From contig CAZUYC010000132.1 in the NCBI GenBank assembly GCA_964624475.1, positions 28,228 to 92,227 on the forward strand: a DNA stretch of 64,000 nucleotides, given 5' to 3'. Numbering within the stretch: position 1 is the stretch's first letter; each line of letters starts with the position of its first letter. The notes under the pieces are model-generated. The model was given only the letters and a program-made list of their open reading frames with translations, was not told the origin of the DNA and did no database searches. Source of the stretch: CAZUYC01 sp964624475 (lineage in GTDB: Bacteria; Myxococcota_A; UBA9160; SMWR01). A program made the translations under genes and the position numbers. Of the stretch, positions 15,585 to 24,066 are shown piece by piece.

Positions 15585-17431
15585 GCGATCGGCCCCCCGA
15601 GGCGCCGGGCGCCGATCCGCAAGGCCCGGCCGCGCAGCGAAGCGAAGCCGAGCGGAGCTCTCGGGCCGGCCAGCGCGCGGCCTGGCTGCGGCTGCGCGGT
15701 TACGTGGCCCGCAACCGCGGCCTGTACGCCCTCTGGCTCGCCAGCACCCTCGCGTACACCGCGGGCTTCGTCGCGATCCCGAGGCTCGTCGGGCACACGC
15801 TCGAGGCCTTCGAGCAGGGGCAGGGCGACGCGGAGATCGCGCGCCGGGCGGGCCTCTTCGCGCTGGTGGGGCTGGCCGCGGCCGTGGTCCGCTACTTCTC
15901 GCGCACGCTCGTCTTCAACGCCGCCCGCGAGATCGAGTACGAGATCCGCAACGACCTCTTCGCCCACCTGGAGAGGCTTCCGCAATCCTTCTATTTCCGC
16001 TGGCGTACGGGCGAGATCATGAGCCGCTGCGTGAACGACGTGGGCGCGGTGCGGCTGCTGCTCGGGGTGGCGCTCCTGAACCTCGTCCAGACCCCCATCC
16101 TCTACCTCGGCTCGCTCGCCGTGATGTTCTGGATGGATGCAAGGCTGACCGCGCTGCTGCTGATCCCCTATCCGCTCTTCCTGCTCTTCGGCCGGGCGCT
16201 CGGGCGCGGCATCCACCACGCGAGCCTGCTCGTGCAGCAGGGCCTCGCCGACCTCTCGAACCGGCTCCAGGAGTCGATCTCCGGCATCGCCGTGGTGAAG
16301 GCCTACGCCATGGAAGGCGTCATGGCCCGGCGCTTCGACGCGACCAACCGCGAGCTCTACCGCCGCCAGCTCGCCCTCGTGCGCGCGAACGCGGCGATGC
16401 CGGCCGTGGCGATGCTGCTGCCGGCGACCGCGCAGTGGGTCATCCTGCTCTTCGGCGGGGGCGAGATCCTCGCCGGCCGCATGAGCTCGGGTGAGTTCAT
16501 CACCTTCGCCATGTACGTCTTCCAGCTCACCTTCCCGACCGTGCTGATGGGCTGGGTGGTCGCGCTGATCCAGCGCGGCGCGGCCTCGATGCAGCGCATC
16601 GAGGAGCTGCTGCGGACCCCGCCCGCGATCCGGGACCGCCCGGACGCGGTGGACCCGGGCGCGATCCGCGGCGAGATCGAGATCCGCGGTCTCACCTTCC
16701 GCTACCCCGGCGCCGACCGCGAGCCGGCGCTGCGCGACCTCCGGCTGCGGATCCCGGCCGGCACGACCCTCGGCGTCGTCGGGCCCGTCGGCTCGGGGAA
16801 GTCGACCCTGGCCGCGCTCGTGCCGCACCTCTTCGAGTTCGAGGACGGCCGCGTCTTCGTCGACGGGGTGGACGTGAACCGGATCCCGCTGCGGCGGCTG
16901 CGCTCGCAGATCGCGATGGTCCCCCAGGAGTCGTTCCTCTTCTCGATGACCCTCGCCGACAACATCGCCTTCGGGCTGCCGCGCACCGAGGCGGAGGCGG
17001 TGTCCCGCGCCGCCGAGCGCGCGCAGCTGGCGAAGGACGTGGCGGAGCTCCCCGACGGCTACGAGACGGTGGTGGGCGAGCGGGGCGTGATGCTCTCCGG
17101 GGGCCAGCGCCAGCGGGCCGCGCTCGCCCGCGCGCTCGCGCTCGATCCGCGCATCCTGATCCTCGACGACACGCTCTCCGCGGTCGACGCGCAGACGGAG
17201 GCTGCGATCCAGCGCGAGCTGGCGCGGGTCTTCGCGGGCCGCACCGTGATCGTGGTCTCCTCGCGGGTCTCCGCGGTGCGCGAGGCCGACCTGATCGTCG
17301 TGCTCGACGAGGGGCGCATCGCGGAGTCGGGGCGGCACGCGGAGCTGCTGGCCCGCGGCGGCCTCTACGCGCGCCTCGCCCGCGAGCAGGACCAGGCGGA
17401 GCGGGCGGCGCAGCTCGAGGGCGCGGCGTGA
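15581..17431 (+). CDS. ABC exporter half-transporter, degenerate-site subunit (MdlA-like)
   Basis: A 616-aa TMD-NBD half-transporter. Its NBD has Walker A GPVGSGKST, an intact signature LSGGQRQRAAL, but Walker B reads ILILDDTLSAVDAQTE: the catalytic Glu is replaced by Asp. That substitution marks the degenerate site of heterodimeric exporters (TM287/288, BmrC/D, MdlA/MdlB types). The partner follows with a GTGA overlap and has the complementary pattern. The ATG at 15581 overlaps the GT2 stop. The N-terminal ~20 residues before the TM domain include an Arg/Ser/Glu-rich stretch encoded by a variant of the dispersed repeat. Substrate unknown; a lipid or drug. Confidence 0.88.
   Translation: MSDRPPEAPGADPQGPAAQRSEAERSSRAGQRAAWLRLRGYVARNRGLYALWLASTLAYTAGFVAIPRLVGHTLEAFEQGQGDAEIARRAGLFALVGLAAAVVRYFSRTLVFNAAREIEYEIRNDLFAHLERLPQSFYFRWRTGEIMSRCVNDVGAVRLLLGVALLNLVQTPILYLGSLAVMFWMDARLTALLLIPYPLFLLFGRALGRGIHHASLLVQQGLADLSNRLQESISGIAVVKAYAMEGVMARRFDATNRELYRRQLALVRANAAMPAVAMLLPATAQWVILLFGGGEILAGRMSSGEFITFAMYVFQLTFPTVLMGWVVALIQRGAASMQRIEELLRTPPAIRDRPDAVDPGAIRGEIEIRGLTFRYPGADREPALRDLRLRIPAGTTLGVVGPVGSGKSTLAALVPHLFEFEDGRVFVDGVDVNRIPLRRLRSQIAMVPQESFLFSMTLADNIAFGLPRTEAEAVSRAAERAQLAKDVAELPDGYETVVGERGVMLSGGQRQRAALARALALDPRILILDDTLSAVDAQTEAAIQRELARVFAGRTVIVVSSRVSAVREADLIVVLDEGRIAESGRHAELLARGGLYARLAREQDQAERAAQLEGAA
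15631..15660 (+). repeat. diverged copy of the dispersed GC-rich repeat
   Basis: The segment CGCGCAGCGA...AGCGGAGCTC follows the layout of the 28-bp unit at 5892 and 60631, with an altered centre. It lies in frame near the 5' end of the exporter gene and encodes QRSEAERSS. Similarity is partial, so common origin is probable rather than certain. Confidence 0.5.
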
Positions 17432-19368
17432 GCGCCGCGCGGCCGCGCGCGGCCGAGAGCACGCGCGAGCAGGCGGCGCGCAAGGGCGCGCTCGAGGCGA
17501 TGCACGAGGAGGAGGCGCTCGGCCGCGCCTACGACGCGCGCCTGCTCGCGCGCCTCGCGCCCTTCGTCCTCCCGTACCGCGGCCAGGTGGCGCTCGCGCT
17601 CGGCCTCGTGGTGCCCCTCTTCGCGCTGGAGCTCGCGCCGGCGTGGATCATCAAGACGGGCCTCGACCGCGTGCTCGGCGCCGCCCCCGCGGCGCACTCG
17701 CCGGGCGCGCTCGAGCGCTGGCTCGCGCCCGCGGCCCACTGGCTCGACCCGCCGCAGGCGATCGCGCCGCTCCACTGGCTCGCCGGGCTCTTCCTGGTCG
17801 TGTCGTTCCTCGGCTCCGCGCTCCAGTTCCTCGACAGCTACGTGCTCTCGCTCACCGGCCAGGCGGCGATGCGCGACCTGCGCCGGGCGGTCTTCGACCA
17901 CATCCAGCGCCTGCACCTCGGATTCTTCGACCGCTACCCGGTGGGGCGCCTCGTGACGCGCGCGACCAACGACATCGAGAACGTGGCCGAGATGTTCTCG
18001 GCCGGGGTCGTCGCCGCGCTGACCGACGTGGTGAAGATGGTCGGCATCGCCGTCGCGCTCTTCCTGGTGGACGCGCGCCTCGCGCTCACCAGCTTCCTCG
18101 TCGTCCCGCTGATGGCGGTGCTCGCGACCGTCTTCCGGCTCAAGGTGCGCGAGGCCTACCGGCTGGTGCGCGTCCGGATCGCCCGCATCAACGCCTTCGT
18201 GCAGGAGAACGTGAGCGGGATGAAGGAGGTCCAGCTCTTCACGCGCGAGGAGCGCAACCTGCGCGACTTCGAGCGCATGAACGCCGACCACCGGGACGCC
18301 TGGCTGCAATCGATCCGCTACGACTCGGCCCTCTTCGCGCTGGTGGAGCTGGCGCAGAACCTGACGGTCGCGATCATCCTGTGGCGGGCCACCGGGATCG
18401 CGGGCGCCGGCACCATCTACCTCTTCATCGACTGGCTGCGGCGCTTCTTCCTGCCGCTGCGCGACCTCTCGGCCAAGTACTCCGTCATGCAGTCCTCGAT
18501 GGCCAGCGCGGAGCGCATCTTCCAGCTCCTCGATACCGAGCCCCGGGTGGTCGACCGGCCCGGGGTGGCGCCGCGGGCCGGGGCCGCGCAGCGCCGCCCC
18601 GGGCGGGTCGAGCTCGAAGGCGTCTGGTTCGCCTACGCCGGGGACCAGGGCCCCGAGACGGACTGGGTGCTGCGCGACCTCTCGCTGCGGGTCGAGCCGG
18701 GCGAGAAGGTCGCGCTCGTCGGGCCCACCGGCGCGGGCAAGACGACGGTCTTGAAGCTCCTGACCCGACTCTACGAGCCCACGCGCGGGCGGATCCTCCT
18801 CGACGGTGTGGATCTCCGCGACCTCCCCCAGGAGCAGGTGCGGCGCCGGGTTGCGATCGTGCTCCAGGACGTCTTCCTCTTCAGCGGGACGGTCGCCGAG
18901 AACATCGCCCTCGACCGGGAGGAGGTGGACCGCGAGACCGTGGAGCGGGTGGCGCGCGCCGTGCAGGCGCACCGCTTCATCGAGCGCCTGCCCGGCGGGT
19001 ACGAAGCCGAGCTGCGCGAGCGCGGCACGAACCTCTCGGCCGGGGAGCGCCAGCTCGTCTCCTTCGCCCGCGCGCTCGCCCACGGCGCCGACGTCCTCGC
19101 CCTCGACGAGGCGACCAGCTCGATCGACGCGGAGACCGAGGCGCTGGTGCAGCAGGGGATCCACACCCTGATGGAGGGGCGCACGGCGATCGCGATCGCC
19201 CACCGGCTCTCGACGATCCGCGACGTGGAGCGCATCTACGTCCTCGACGGCGGGCGCCTGGCCGAGGCCGGGAGCCACGCGGAGCTGCTGGCCCGCGGCG
19301 GCCTCTACGCCCGGCTCTACCGCCTCCAGTACCAGCCGCAGGAGCACGGCGCGGCGGCGGCGGGGTAG
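17428..19368 (+). CDS. ABC exporter half-transporter, consensus-site subunit (MdlB-like)
   Basis: A 646-aa partner of the preceding half-transporter, starting at GTG 17428 with a 4-bp overlap. It has an N-terminal basic extension, a six-helix exporter domain and an NBD with Walker A GPTGAGKTT, canonical Walker B VLALDEATSSIDAETE (catalytic Glu present) and H-loop AIAIAHRLSTI. The ABC signature deviates (LSAGERQLVSF instead of LSGGQ). In the heterodimer, its Walker motifs pair with the intact LSGGQ of the other subunit to form the active site, while its LSAGE faces the partner's Asp-containing Walker B. Confidence 0.88.
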   Translation: MSAARPRAAESTREQAARKGALEAMHEEEALGRAYDARLLARLAPFVLPYRGQVALALGLVVPLFALELAPAWIIKTGLDRVLGAAPAAHSPGALERWLAPAAHWLDPPQAIAPLHWLAGLFLVVSFLGSALQFLDSYVLSLTGQAAMRDLRRAVFDHIQRLHLGFFDRYPVGRLVTRATNDIENVAEMFSAGVVAALTDVVKMVGIAVALFLVDARLALTSFLVVPLMAVLATVFRLKVREAYRLVRVRIARINAFVQENVSGMKEVQLFTREERNLRDFERMNADHRDAWLQSIRYDSALFALVELAQNLTVAIILWRATGIAGAGTIYLFIDWLRRFFLPLRDLSAKYSVMQSSMASAERIFQLLDTEPRVVDRPGVAPRAGAAQRRPGRVELEGVWFAYAGDQGPETDWVLRDLSLRVEPGEKVALVGPTGAGKTTVLKLLTRLYEPTRGRILLDGVDLRDLPQEQVRRRVAIVLQDVFLFSGTVAENIALDREEVDRETVERVARAVQAHRFIERLPGGYEAELRERGTNLSAGERQLVSFARALAHGADVLALDEATSSIDAETEALVQQGIHTLMEGRTAIAIAHRLSTIRDVERIYVLDGGRLAEAGSHAELLARGGLYARLYRLQYQPQEHGAAAAG

Positions 19369-19393
19369 CGCCGCGTGGTGTCCGGAGCGACCT

Positions 19394-19425
19394 CGGGAGT
19401 TCTCCCGCGCAGCTCCCTCGGAGCT
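19394..19425. terminator. two short hairpins between convergent genes
   Basis: CGGGAG-TT-CTCCCG (19394-19407) is followed by AGCTCC-CTC-GGAGCT (19411-19425), both perfect inverted repeats in the 167-bp gap between the exporter gene and the convergent Gfo/Idh gene. There is no T-tract, so a bidirectional terminator role is only plausible. Confidence 0.35.
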
Positions 19426-19535
19426 CGCTGGATTGGGGACCCTACACAACAAGAAGAGATTCGAGCGATCCGCCTCGCGGGAGCTGGGCGTGCCTTTCAT
19501 GGCACCGACACCCGGTCGTGAGCTTCCAGGGCGTT

Positions 19536-20537
19536 TCAGTCGAACCCCGCGGCCAGTGCCACCAGCTGGTCCCGCGCCTTGGCGATGTCCAGTGTTTCCT
19601 CGGGCGTGACGGGGTTCTCTCCAGCGCCCCGCACCGCGAGGTGCGCGCGGCGGATCAGTTCGGTGAGACCAGGGTAGGCGGGCTCGGACTGGACCGCGCG
19701 GTGCGCGAGGTTACGCGACGCGGCCAGCAGCGATCGCGCGGCTAGCGTAAACGGCCGTGCCACCTTCGCCATTTGTGAAACGGTCGCCTTCTCGAAGACC
19801 GCGAAGCCGTGGAAGAGGTCGAGCCTCGCGCTGCCCCGTTCGCCCAGTAGTCGCAGCTCCGCGAACGTCGGTCGCGCCGCCATCGACACCAGGAAGTGAA
19901 CCGGGACGGTTCCACAGCGTGCCGCCACCCGCCATTCCCCCGCCCGCGGCTTCTCGACAGTCCAGCGCTGCTCCGCAAGGTTCAGACTCAGCAGGCTGCG
20001 GGTGAGCGCGAGGAAGTGCGGAAGGATGTCGCTCGCAATCGCGTCGGCGCTCCCGTCCCCGGCTCCGGACGCTCCGGCGGATGCGGTCGCAACTTCGAGG
20101 TGGACGACAGGGCCCAGAATCGGAAGCCGCCGGACGAGCGCGCGCGCACCACGCTGCCAGGGAAACTGGTACACCGGAATGAGCAGGCGCCCCGTGGCGC
20201 CTGCAAGCGCAAGCAGTTCCTGTGTCTCGGCGGCCGTCGGCGCGAGCGGCTTCTCCGCCAGGACGTGACAGCCGGCTTTGAGCGCGGTCCGCACCAGAGC
20301 GACGTGTGAGTCCAGCGGGGTGCAGACGTGCACAATGTCGGGGGCCAGGGAGGCAAGGGCAGCCTCGAGCCTGTCAAACCGCAGTGCATTCCGATGCTCG
20401 ACGGCAAGCGCGGCGGCGCGGGCGGGGTCCGCATCTACCACGCCGGAGATCACACCACCGATCCGGCGGATGGCGTGCGCATGCCAGCGTCCCATGAGCC
20501 CTGCGCCGACCACGACTGTCCGCACCCGATCGATCAC
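19536..20537 (-). CDS. Gfo/Idh/MocA family oxidoreductase
   Basis: A 333-aa NAD(P)-dependent sugar dehydrogenase-type protein. The Rossmann motif VVVGAGLMGRWHAHAI is at the N-terminus, VHVCTPLDSHVALV follows, and the EKP motif (CHVLAEKPLAPTAAET) that holds the catalytic lysine of the family is present. The C-terminal domain is less conserved. It is the last gene of the minus-strand glycan island and overlaps the second Gfo/Idh gene by 4 bp; such pairs often oxidise or isomerise nucleotide-linked sugars. The exact substrate cannot be inferred. Confidence 0.85.
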   Translation of the reverse strand: MIDRVRTVVVGAGLMGRWHAHAIRRIGGVISGVVDADPARAAALAVEHRNALRFDRLEAALASLAPDIVHVCTPLDSHVALVRTALKAGCHVLAEKPLAPTAAETQELLALAGATGRLLIPVYQFPWQRGARALVRRLPILGPVVHLEVATASAGASGAGDGSADAIASDILPHFLALTRSLLSLNLAEQRWTVEKPRAGEWRVAARCGTVPVHFLVSMAARPTFAELRLLGERGSARLDLFHGFAVFEKATVSQMAKVARPFTLAARSLLAASRNLAHRAVQSEPAYPGLTELIRRAHLAVRGAGENPVTPEETLDIAKARDQLVALAAGFD

Positions 20538-21637
20538 GCGCCCAATCCGAGGTGGACTTCATGGAGCGTGGCGAGGAGCGCGTCATCGATGGTGACGCGG
20601 GTACCAGTGGCAGCCGAGCGGTAGGCAGCGCCGATCACCGCCAGCACATCCCTCCCCACCTCGCCACTCGCCGGCGGCTCCCCGCCATCGCGGAAGGCGG
20701 CAAGGGTGCGCTCGAACACGAAGCGCGTCGCCAGCATGCCGGGATCGCGCGGATTCCTCGCGAGCAAGCGCCGTCGGGCCCCGACCTCCTGCCAGGCGAT
20801 TCCGGCGGTTCCATATTCGAAGCGGAGGTGCGGCCGCGTGCTGCGAAACAGGCCGGCCGTGAGCCGCGCGCGGCCCCCGAAGGAGGCCCGGAGCGAGGCC
20901 CGCGCAGTGTCCGCCCGAACCTCGAAGTACTGGGTTTCGCCCTTGCAGAGGCGGTTCTGCACGATTTGCGCGAGCCGACCCCGGGAAAATTCCAGCGTCA
21001 CGAGCGCCACGGCGTCGGTGTCTCCCTCTCGCACGCCGCAGGTGGAGGTCCATGCCTGGACGGCGACGGGGCGTTCACCGAAGAGGGCCATGAGAAAGTC
21101 CACGAGGTGGAACCCCGCTTCGTACAGCGTGCGCTGGAGCATCTGGCCCCGCCATCCCGGCTCCGCCCAGGGTGGGAGATCCATCAACTGCCAGAGCTGT
21201 GCGAAGACTAGATCTCCGGTTGCTCCGCTCGCGGCGGCGTCGCGCACCGCTCGGAAGATGGGCATCTCGCGGAACTCATGGTTGAGAGCCACCCGGCGTC
21301 CCGCCCGGAGTGCCGCCTCGAGCACCTGCCCGGCCTCCGCCAGACTCGAGACGAAGGGTTTCTCGCAGATGACGTGAGCGCCGGCCGCGAGCGACCGGAA
21401 GCAGTAGCCAGCATGTGTGGCGGGAGGCGTGCCAACCAGGACGACGTCCGGCCTGGCGGTGGCCAGCATCGTGTCGAAGTCCTCGAACACCGGCACATGG
21501 AACCGCTCCGCAGCACGATCACGCCGTCCGGAGTCGAGGTCCATTGCCCCTACCGTCTGCACGCCGGTGAGACCTGCGAGCGCGGGGAGATGGAGCTTGT
21601 ATCCGGCATTGCCGAGACCAACGACTGCGATGCGCAT
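20534..21637 (-). CDS. Gfo/Idh/MocA family oxidoreductase
   Basis: A 367-aa second member of the family. It begins MRIAVVGLGNAGYKLHLPAL, with VVLVGTPPATHAGYC and the catalytic EKP at HVICEKPFVSSLAEAG. The C-terminal domain contains NHEFREMPIF and EAGFHLVDFLMALFG, the latter matching the H..D region conserved in sugar-active members. The ATG at 21637 was chosen because it immediately precedes the Rossmann strand. Upstream is a 127-bp gap with a perfect 9-bp inverted repeat (21715-21741) that could carry a promoter or operator. Confidence 0.85.
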   Translation of the reverse strand: MRIAVVGLGNAGYKLHLPALAGLTGVQTVGAMDLDSGRRDRAAERFHVPVFEDFDTMLATARPDVVLVGTPPATHAGYCFRSLAAGAHVICEKPFVSSLAEAGQVLEAALRAGRRVALNHEFREMPIFRAVRDAAASGATGDLVFAQLWQLMDLPPWAEPGWRGQMLQRTLYEAGFHLVDFLMALFGERPVAVQAWTSTCGVREGDTDAVALVTLEFSRGRLAQIVQNRLCKGETQYFEVRADTARASLRASFGGRARLTAGLFRSTRPHLRFEYGTAGIAWQEVGARRRLLARNPRDPGMLATRFVFERTLAAFRDGGEPPASGEVGRDVLAVIGAAYRSAATGTRVTIDDALLATLHEVHLGLGA

Positions 21638-21714
21638 GCGGCGTGCTCCGGGTATATGCGAAGGTCGATCCGTGATCACCCGATTCTGCCATCGTCGACC
21701 CAACAGCGGATAGT

Positions 21715-21741
21715 TTCTCAATTCATGGGAGTAATTGAGAA
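21715..21741. promoter_or_regulatory. AT-rich inverted repeat upstream of the Gfo/Idh pair
   Basis: TTCTCAATT (21715-21723) and AATTGAGAA (21733-21741) form a perfect 9-bp inverted repeat with a 9-nt spacer. It is strikingly AT-rich for this genome and sits between the flippase 3' end and the next gene's start, so operator, promoter-proximal hairpin or terminator are all possible. Confidence 0.4.
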
Positions 21742-21764
21742 TCACACTTCCAGCCGGCGATTCG

Positions 21765-23255
21765 TCAATCAGATTCACCAGTCGGCAGGAGTGCGGCGAG
21801 CCAAAGCCTCGGATTGCGCTCCCGTGGGTCGAGCAGGAACCAGCAAAGCACCAGCACGCTCGCCCCGACCAGCAGGCGCACTGCGACCGTCCCCGCATCG
21901 AGCTCATGCCTTCCTGCAAACTGGCGTCCTGTCACGCAGACGATGAGCATGACACTTCCCAGTCGGATCAGCATGCGGCGCGATATCAAAGCCCGGTGTC
22001 GGATGCGAAGGCGCAGGATCACGGCGAGGCCCCAGACGGCCATTCCACTCGCCAGTGCTACCGCCACCCCTCCGAGACCCAGCAGCGTGATCATCGAATT
22101 CGAAAGAGCGATCGCTGTGCCGCAACCGCCGATCAATACCACTGCAGCGAAGGCGACGTCATCCAAGCCAATCAAGAGCTGCTGATAGACGTAGCCGATT
22201 TGAAAGATGCATTGCCAAAGCACGAAGAGCCACAGCACCGTGGAAGCGGGAGCAAACGCGTCCGAAAAGAGCAGTCGCAGAAGCACTTCGGGAAAGAGCA
22301 CGACGGGCGTTGCTCCCACCAAGAACAGCACGAGCATCCGACTGGCAACACTATCGACCGTGCGGAGCTTGTGAGCGGGAGAGCCCCGACTGTTGACCAG
22401 CGGACCAAGATAGAGATTGCTGAGCGGGTATAGCACCGCGCCGACCGTCAGCGCGATGCTGAAGGCCGCCTGCAACTGACCTGCCGCCACTTCGCCGAGT
22501 CGCGACAACACCGTGGTGCGAAGAAGCAGCAGCATGACGGTGCTACTGGCGAATGTTGCGTAGAAGCACAGGGAATAGCCGATGATCTCCGGCTGGCGGC
22601 GCAGCGAGGCGATTATCCCGGTGGGCCACGTGGCAAACCGAATCCCCAGCGCGCGTGCGAAGTAGAGCAGTGCCGCCGTCGTGGTGATGATCGTGGTCGC
22701 CACGCTCAGGTCGTAGAGGCCCTCGAGTCCGTACAGCCACGCGCCGGCGACCGCGGCCAGCGCAACCGCGGACACGATCACCAGGTTGAAAGCCGCCGCA
22801 GCGGCGGGGCGTCGCGCAGCCGCAAGCGTGTTCACAAAGAGCATCAGCAACATTCCCGATGGGACCCCGAGCACTGCCACCTGCAGCAAACCCTGATGTC
22901 CGGCCAGATCGGCACCGAAGGTTCCCGGCCGCCAGGCGATCGCCACCGACCCGACCAACGCCGTAATCAGCCCGAGTGCCACGATGAGCTGCAGGAACCC
23001 GGCGCCAGCACGCTCAAAGGCGGCTGGTTCCTCGCTGTAGCTGTGCGCCATGAACTTCAACGCCGCGAAGGGCAGCCCAAAGGCGCCGAGCGTGACCAGA
23101 GTCACGACGACTTGGTCGATGATGCTGGCAACGCCGAAACCTGCGGGGCCGAGCAGCAGCGCCAGCCCCTTCGCACGCAGCAACCCCGCGAAAATAGTGA
23201 GTGCCTGCAGAACGGCAATCGATAGCAGCTTGCCCGACATTCCGGCGTCGTTCAT
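21765..23255 (-). CDS. Wzx-like polysaccharide flippase (MATE/MOP superfamily)
   Basis: A polytopic protein of 496 aa with about twelve to fourteen hydrophobic segments. The N-terminus SIAVLQALTIFAGLLRAKGLALLLGPAGFGVASI shows the typical first-helix pattern of O-antigen/lipopolysaccharide flippases (exporters of undecaprenyl-PP-linked oligosaccharide), with LGPAGFG as the family's loop after helix 1. ATG at 23255 (MNDAGMSG...) was chosen; ATG 23240 is an alternative. It is the only flippase candidate in the glycan island and presumably moves its product to the periplasmic side. Confidence 0.85.
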   Translation of the reverse strand: MNDAGMSGKLLSIAVLQALTIFAGLLRAKGLALLLGPAGFGVASIIDQVVVTLVTLGAFGLPFAALKFMAHSYSEEPAAFERAGAGFLQLIVALGLITALVGSVAIAWRPGTFGADLAGHQGLLQVAVLGVPSGMLLMLFVNTLAAARRPAAAAAFNLVIVSAVALAAVAGAWLYGLEGLYDLSVATTIITTTAALLYFARALGIRFATWPTGIIASLRRQPEIIGYSLCFYATFASSTVMLLLLRTTVLSRLGEVAAGQLQAAFSIALTVGAVLYPLSNLYLGPLVNSRGSPAHKLRTVDSVASRMLVLFLVGATPVVLFPEVLLRLLFSDAFAPASTVLWLFVLWQCIFQIGYVYQQLLIGLDDVAFAAVVLIGGCGTAIALSNSMITLLGLGGVAVALASGMAVWGLAVILRLRIRHRALISRRMLIRLGSVMLIVCVTGRQFAGRHELDAGTVAVRLLVGASVLVLCWFLLDPRERNPRLWLAALLPTGESD

Positions 23256-23309
23256 CGAAACATCACGCGCGACTCGAGCGGACCCAAGAGGACGCAATGC
23301 GGAAGCGTC

Positions 23310-23795
23310 TCACGTCCGAGGGGTCGGCGCTGGCGAGAACAGGTGTAGCACCGTATCGCGCCGGTTTGGCTCATGGTCGACGTCCCGACCCTCGCGCGGC
23401 GTCATCTCACGGAAGCTCCGGTCGCTTCCCGAAAGAATGTAACGCTGGCCAAGACGGCCACTGTCGGCAACCATGCGGATACCGTCGACGACGTCGTCCA
23501 CATGGACCATGCTGGGCCCGCCGCCGGTGCAGAAGACCACCGAGCGGCGTCGAATCCGCGCGATCACCTCCCCGCCCCTATAGGCTCCGTGATGGCGGCC
23601 GAACACGAAGCCGGGGTTGACCATTACGTCTGCAGGGCAGGGCCATCGGCCTCGAGCGCCAGTCGCTCTGCCTGATGCTTGCTCCGTATTGTAGCTGAGT
23701 CCAAGGTGATCCCAGGTTGAAGCGGAAGTCCTCGTCTGCGGGCACGTCAGGATCCGGAGAGATGCCGATCGCCGTCGTTGAGCGGGGACTTCGGC
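23310..23795 (-). pseudogene. decayed NAD-dependent epimerase/dehydratase (extended SDR)
   Basis: Three reading frames on the minus strand must be joined to read an extended SDR. One segment (~23795 to 23703) gives STTAIGISPDPDVPADEDFR. A second frame gives the active-site tyrosine region, YN then RSKHQAERLALEADG, near 23688-23635. A third (23624 to 23310) gives VNPGFVFG, VHVDDVVDGIRM and YILSGSDRSFREMT, and then runs into unrelated residues. The N-terminal Rossmann part is absent. With at least two frameshifts plus truncation at both ends, this is a dead gene in the 811-bp gap between flippase and methyltransferase. Confidence 0.8.
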
Positions 23796-23837
23796 TTGGG
23801 AAATCCGGACCGCCGCCAGGCTGATCGTCCGCTCACG

Positions 23838-24038
23838 TCAGATGGGATCGAGAAGCTCTTCCGTCTGGGGCAATTCCGCCCGCGAGCGGATCACGAGAAG
23901 CATCAGCCCGAGATCGATTCCGTGCGACGGCTTCCAGAGCACGTGGCCCGCCGAGGCGAGGAAGACGATGATCGCCGCGGTGAAACCCGTGGCCATCCCG
24001 AACGCCCGCATGTACAGGGGAAGGAAGGCGGCGGCCAA
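23838..24038 (-). CDS. short open frame, possible remnant of a membrane protein
   Basis: A 66-codon frame with a TTG start. It contains two hydrophobic stretches (LPLYMRAFGMATGFTAAIIV and IDLGLMLLVI) and ends LPQTEELLDPI. I do not recognise it. It lies in the same gap as the epimerase remnant and lacks an obvious ribosome site, so it is more likely the tail of a lost membrane gene than an active small protein. Confidence 0.25.
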   Translation of the reverse strand: MAAAFLPLYMRAFGMATGFTAAIIVFLASAGHVLWKPSHGIDLGLMLLVIRSRAELPQTEELLDPI

Positions 24039-24066
24039 ACAGGTTCGACGTGAGGTCGTGGGGCGC

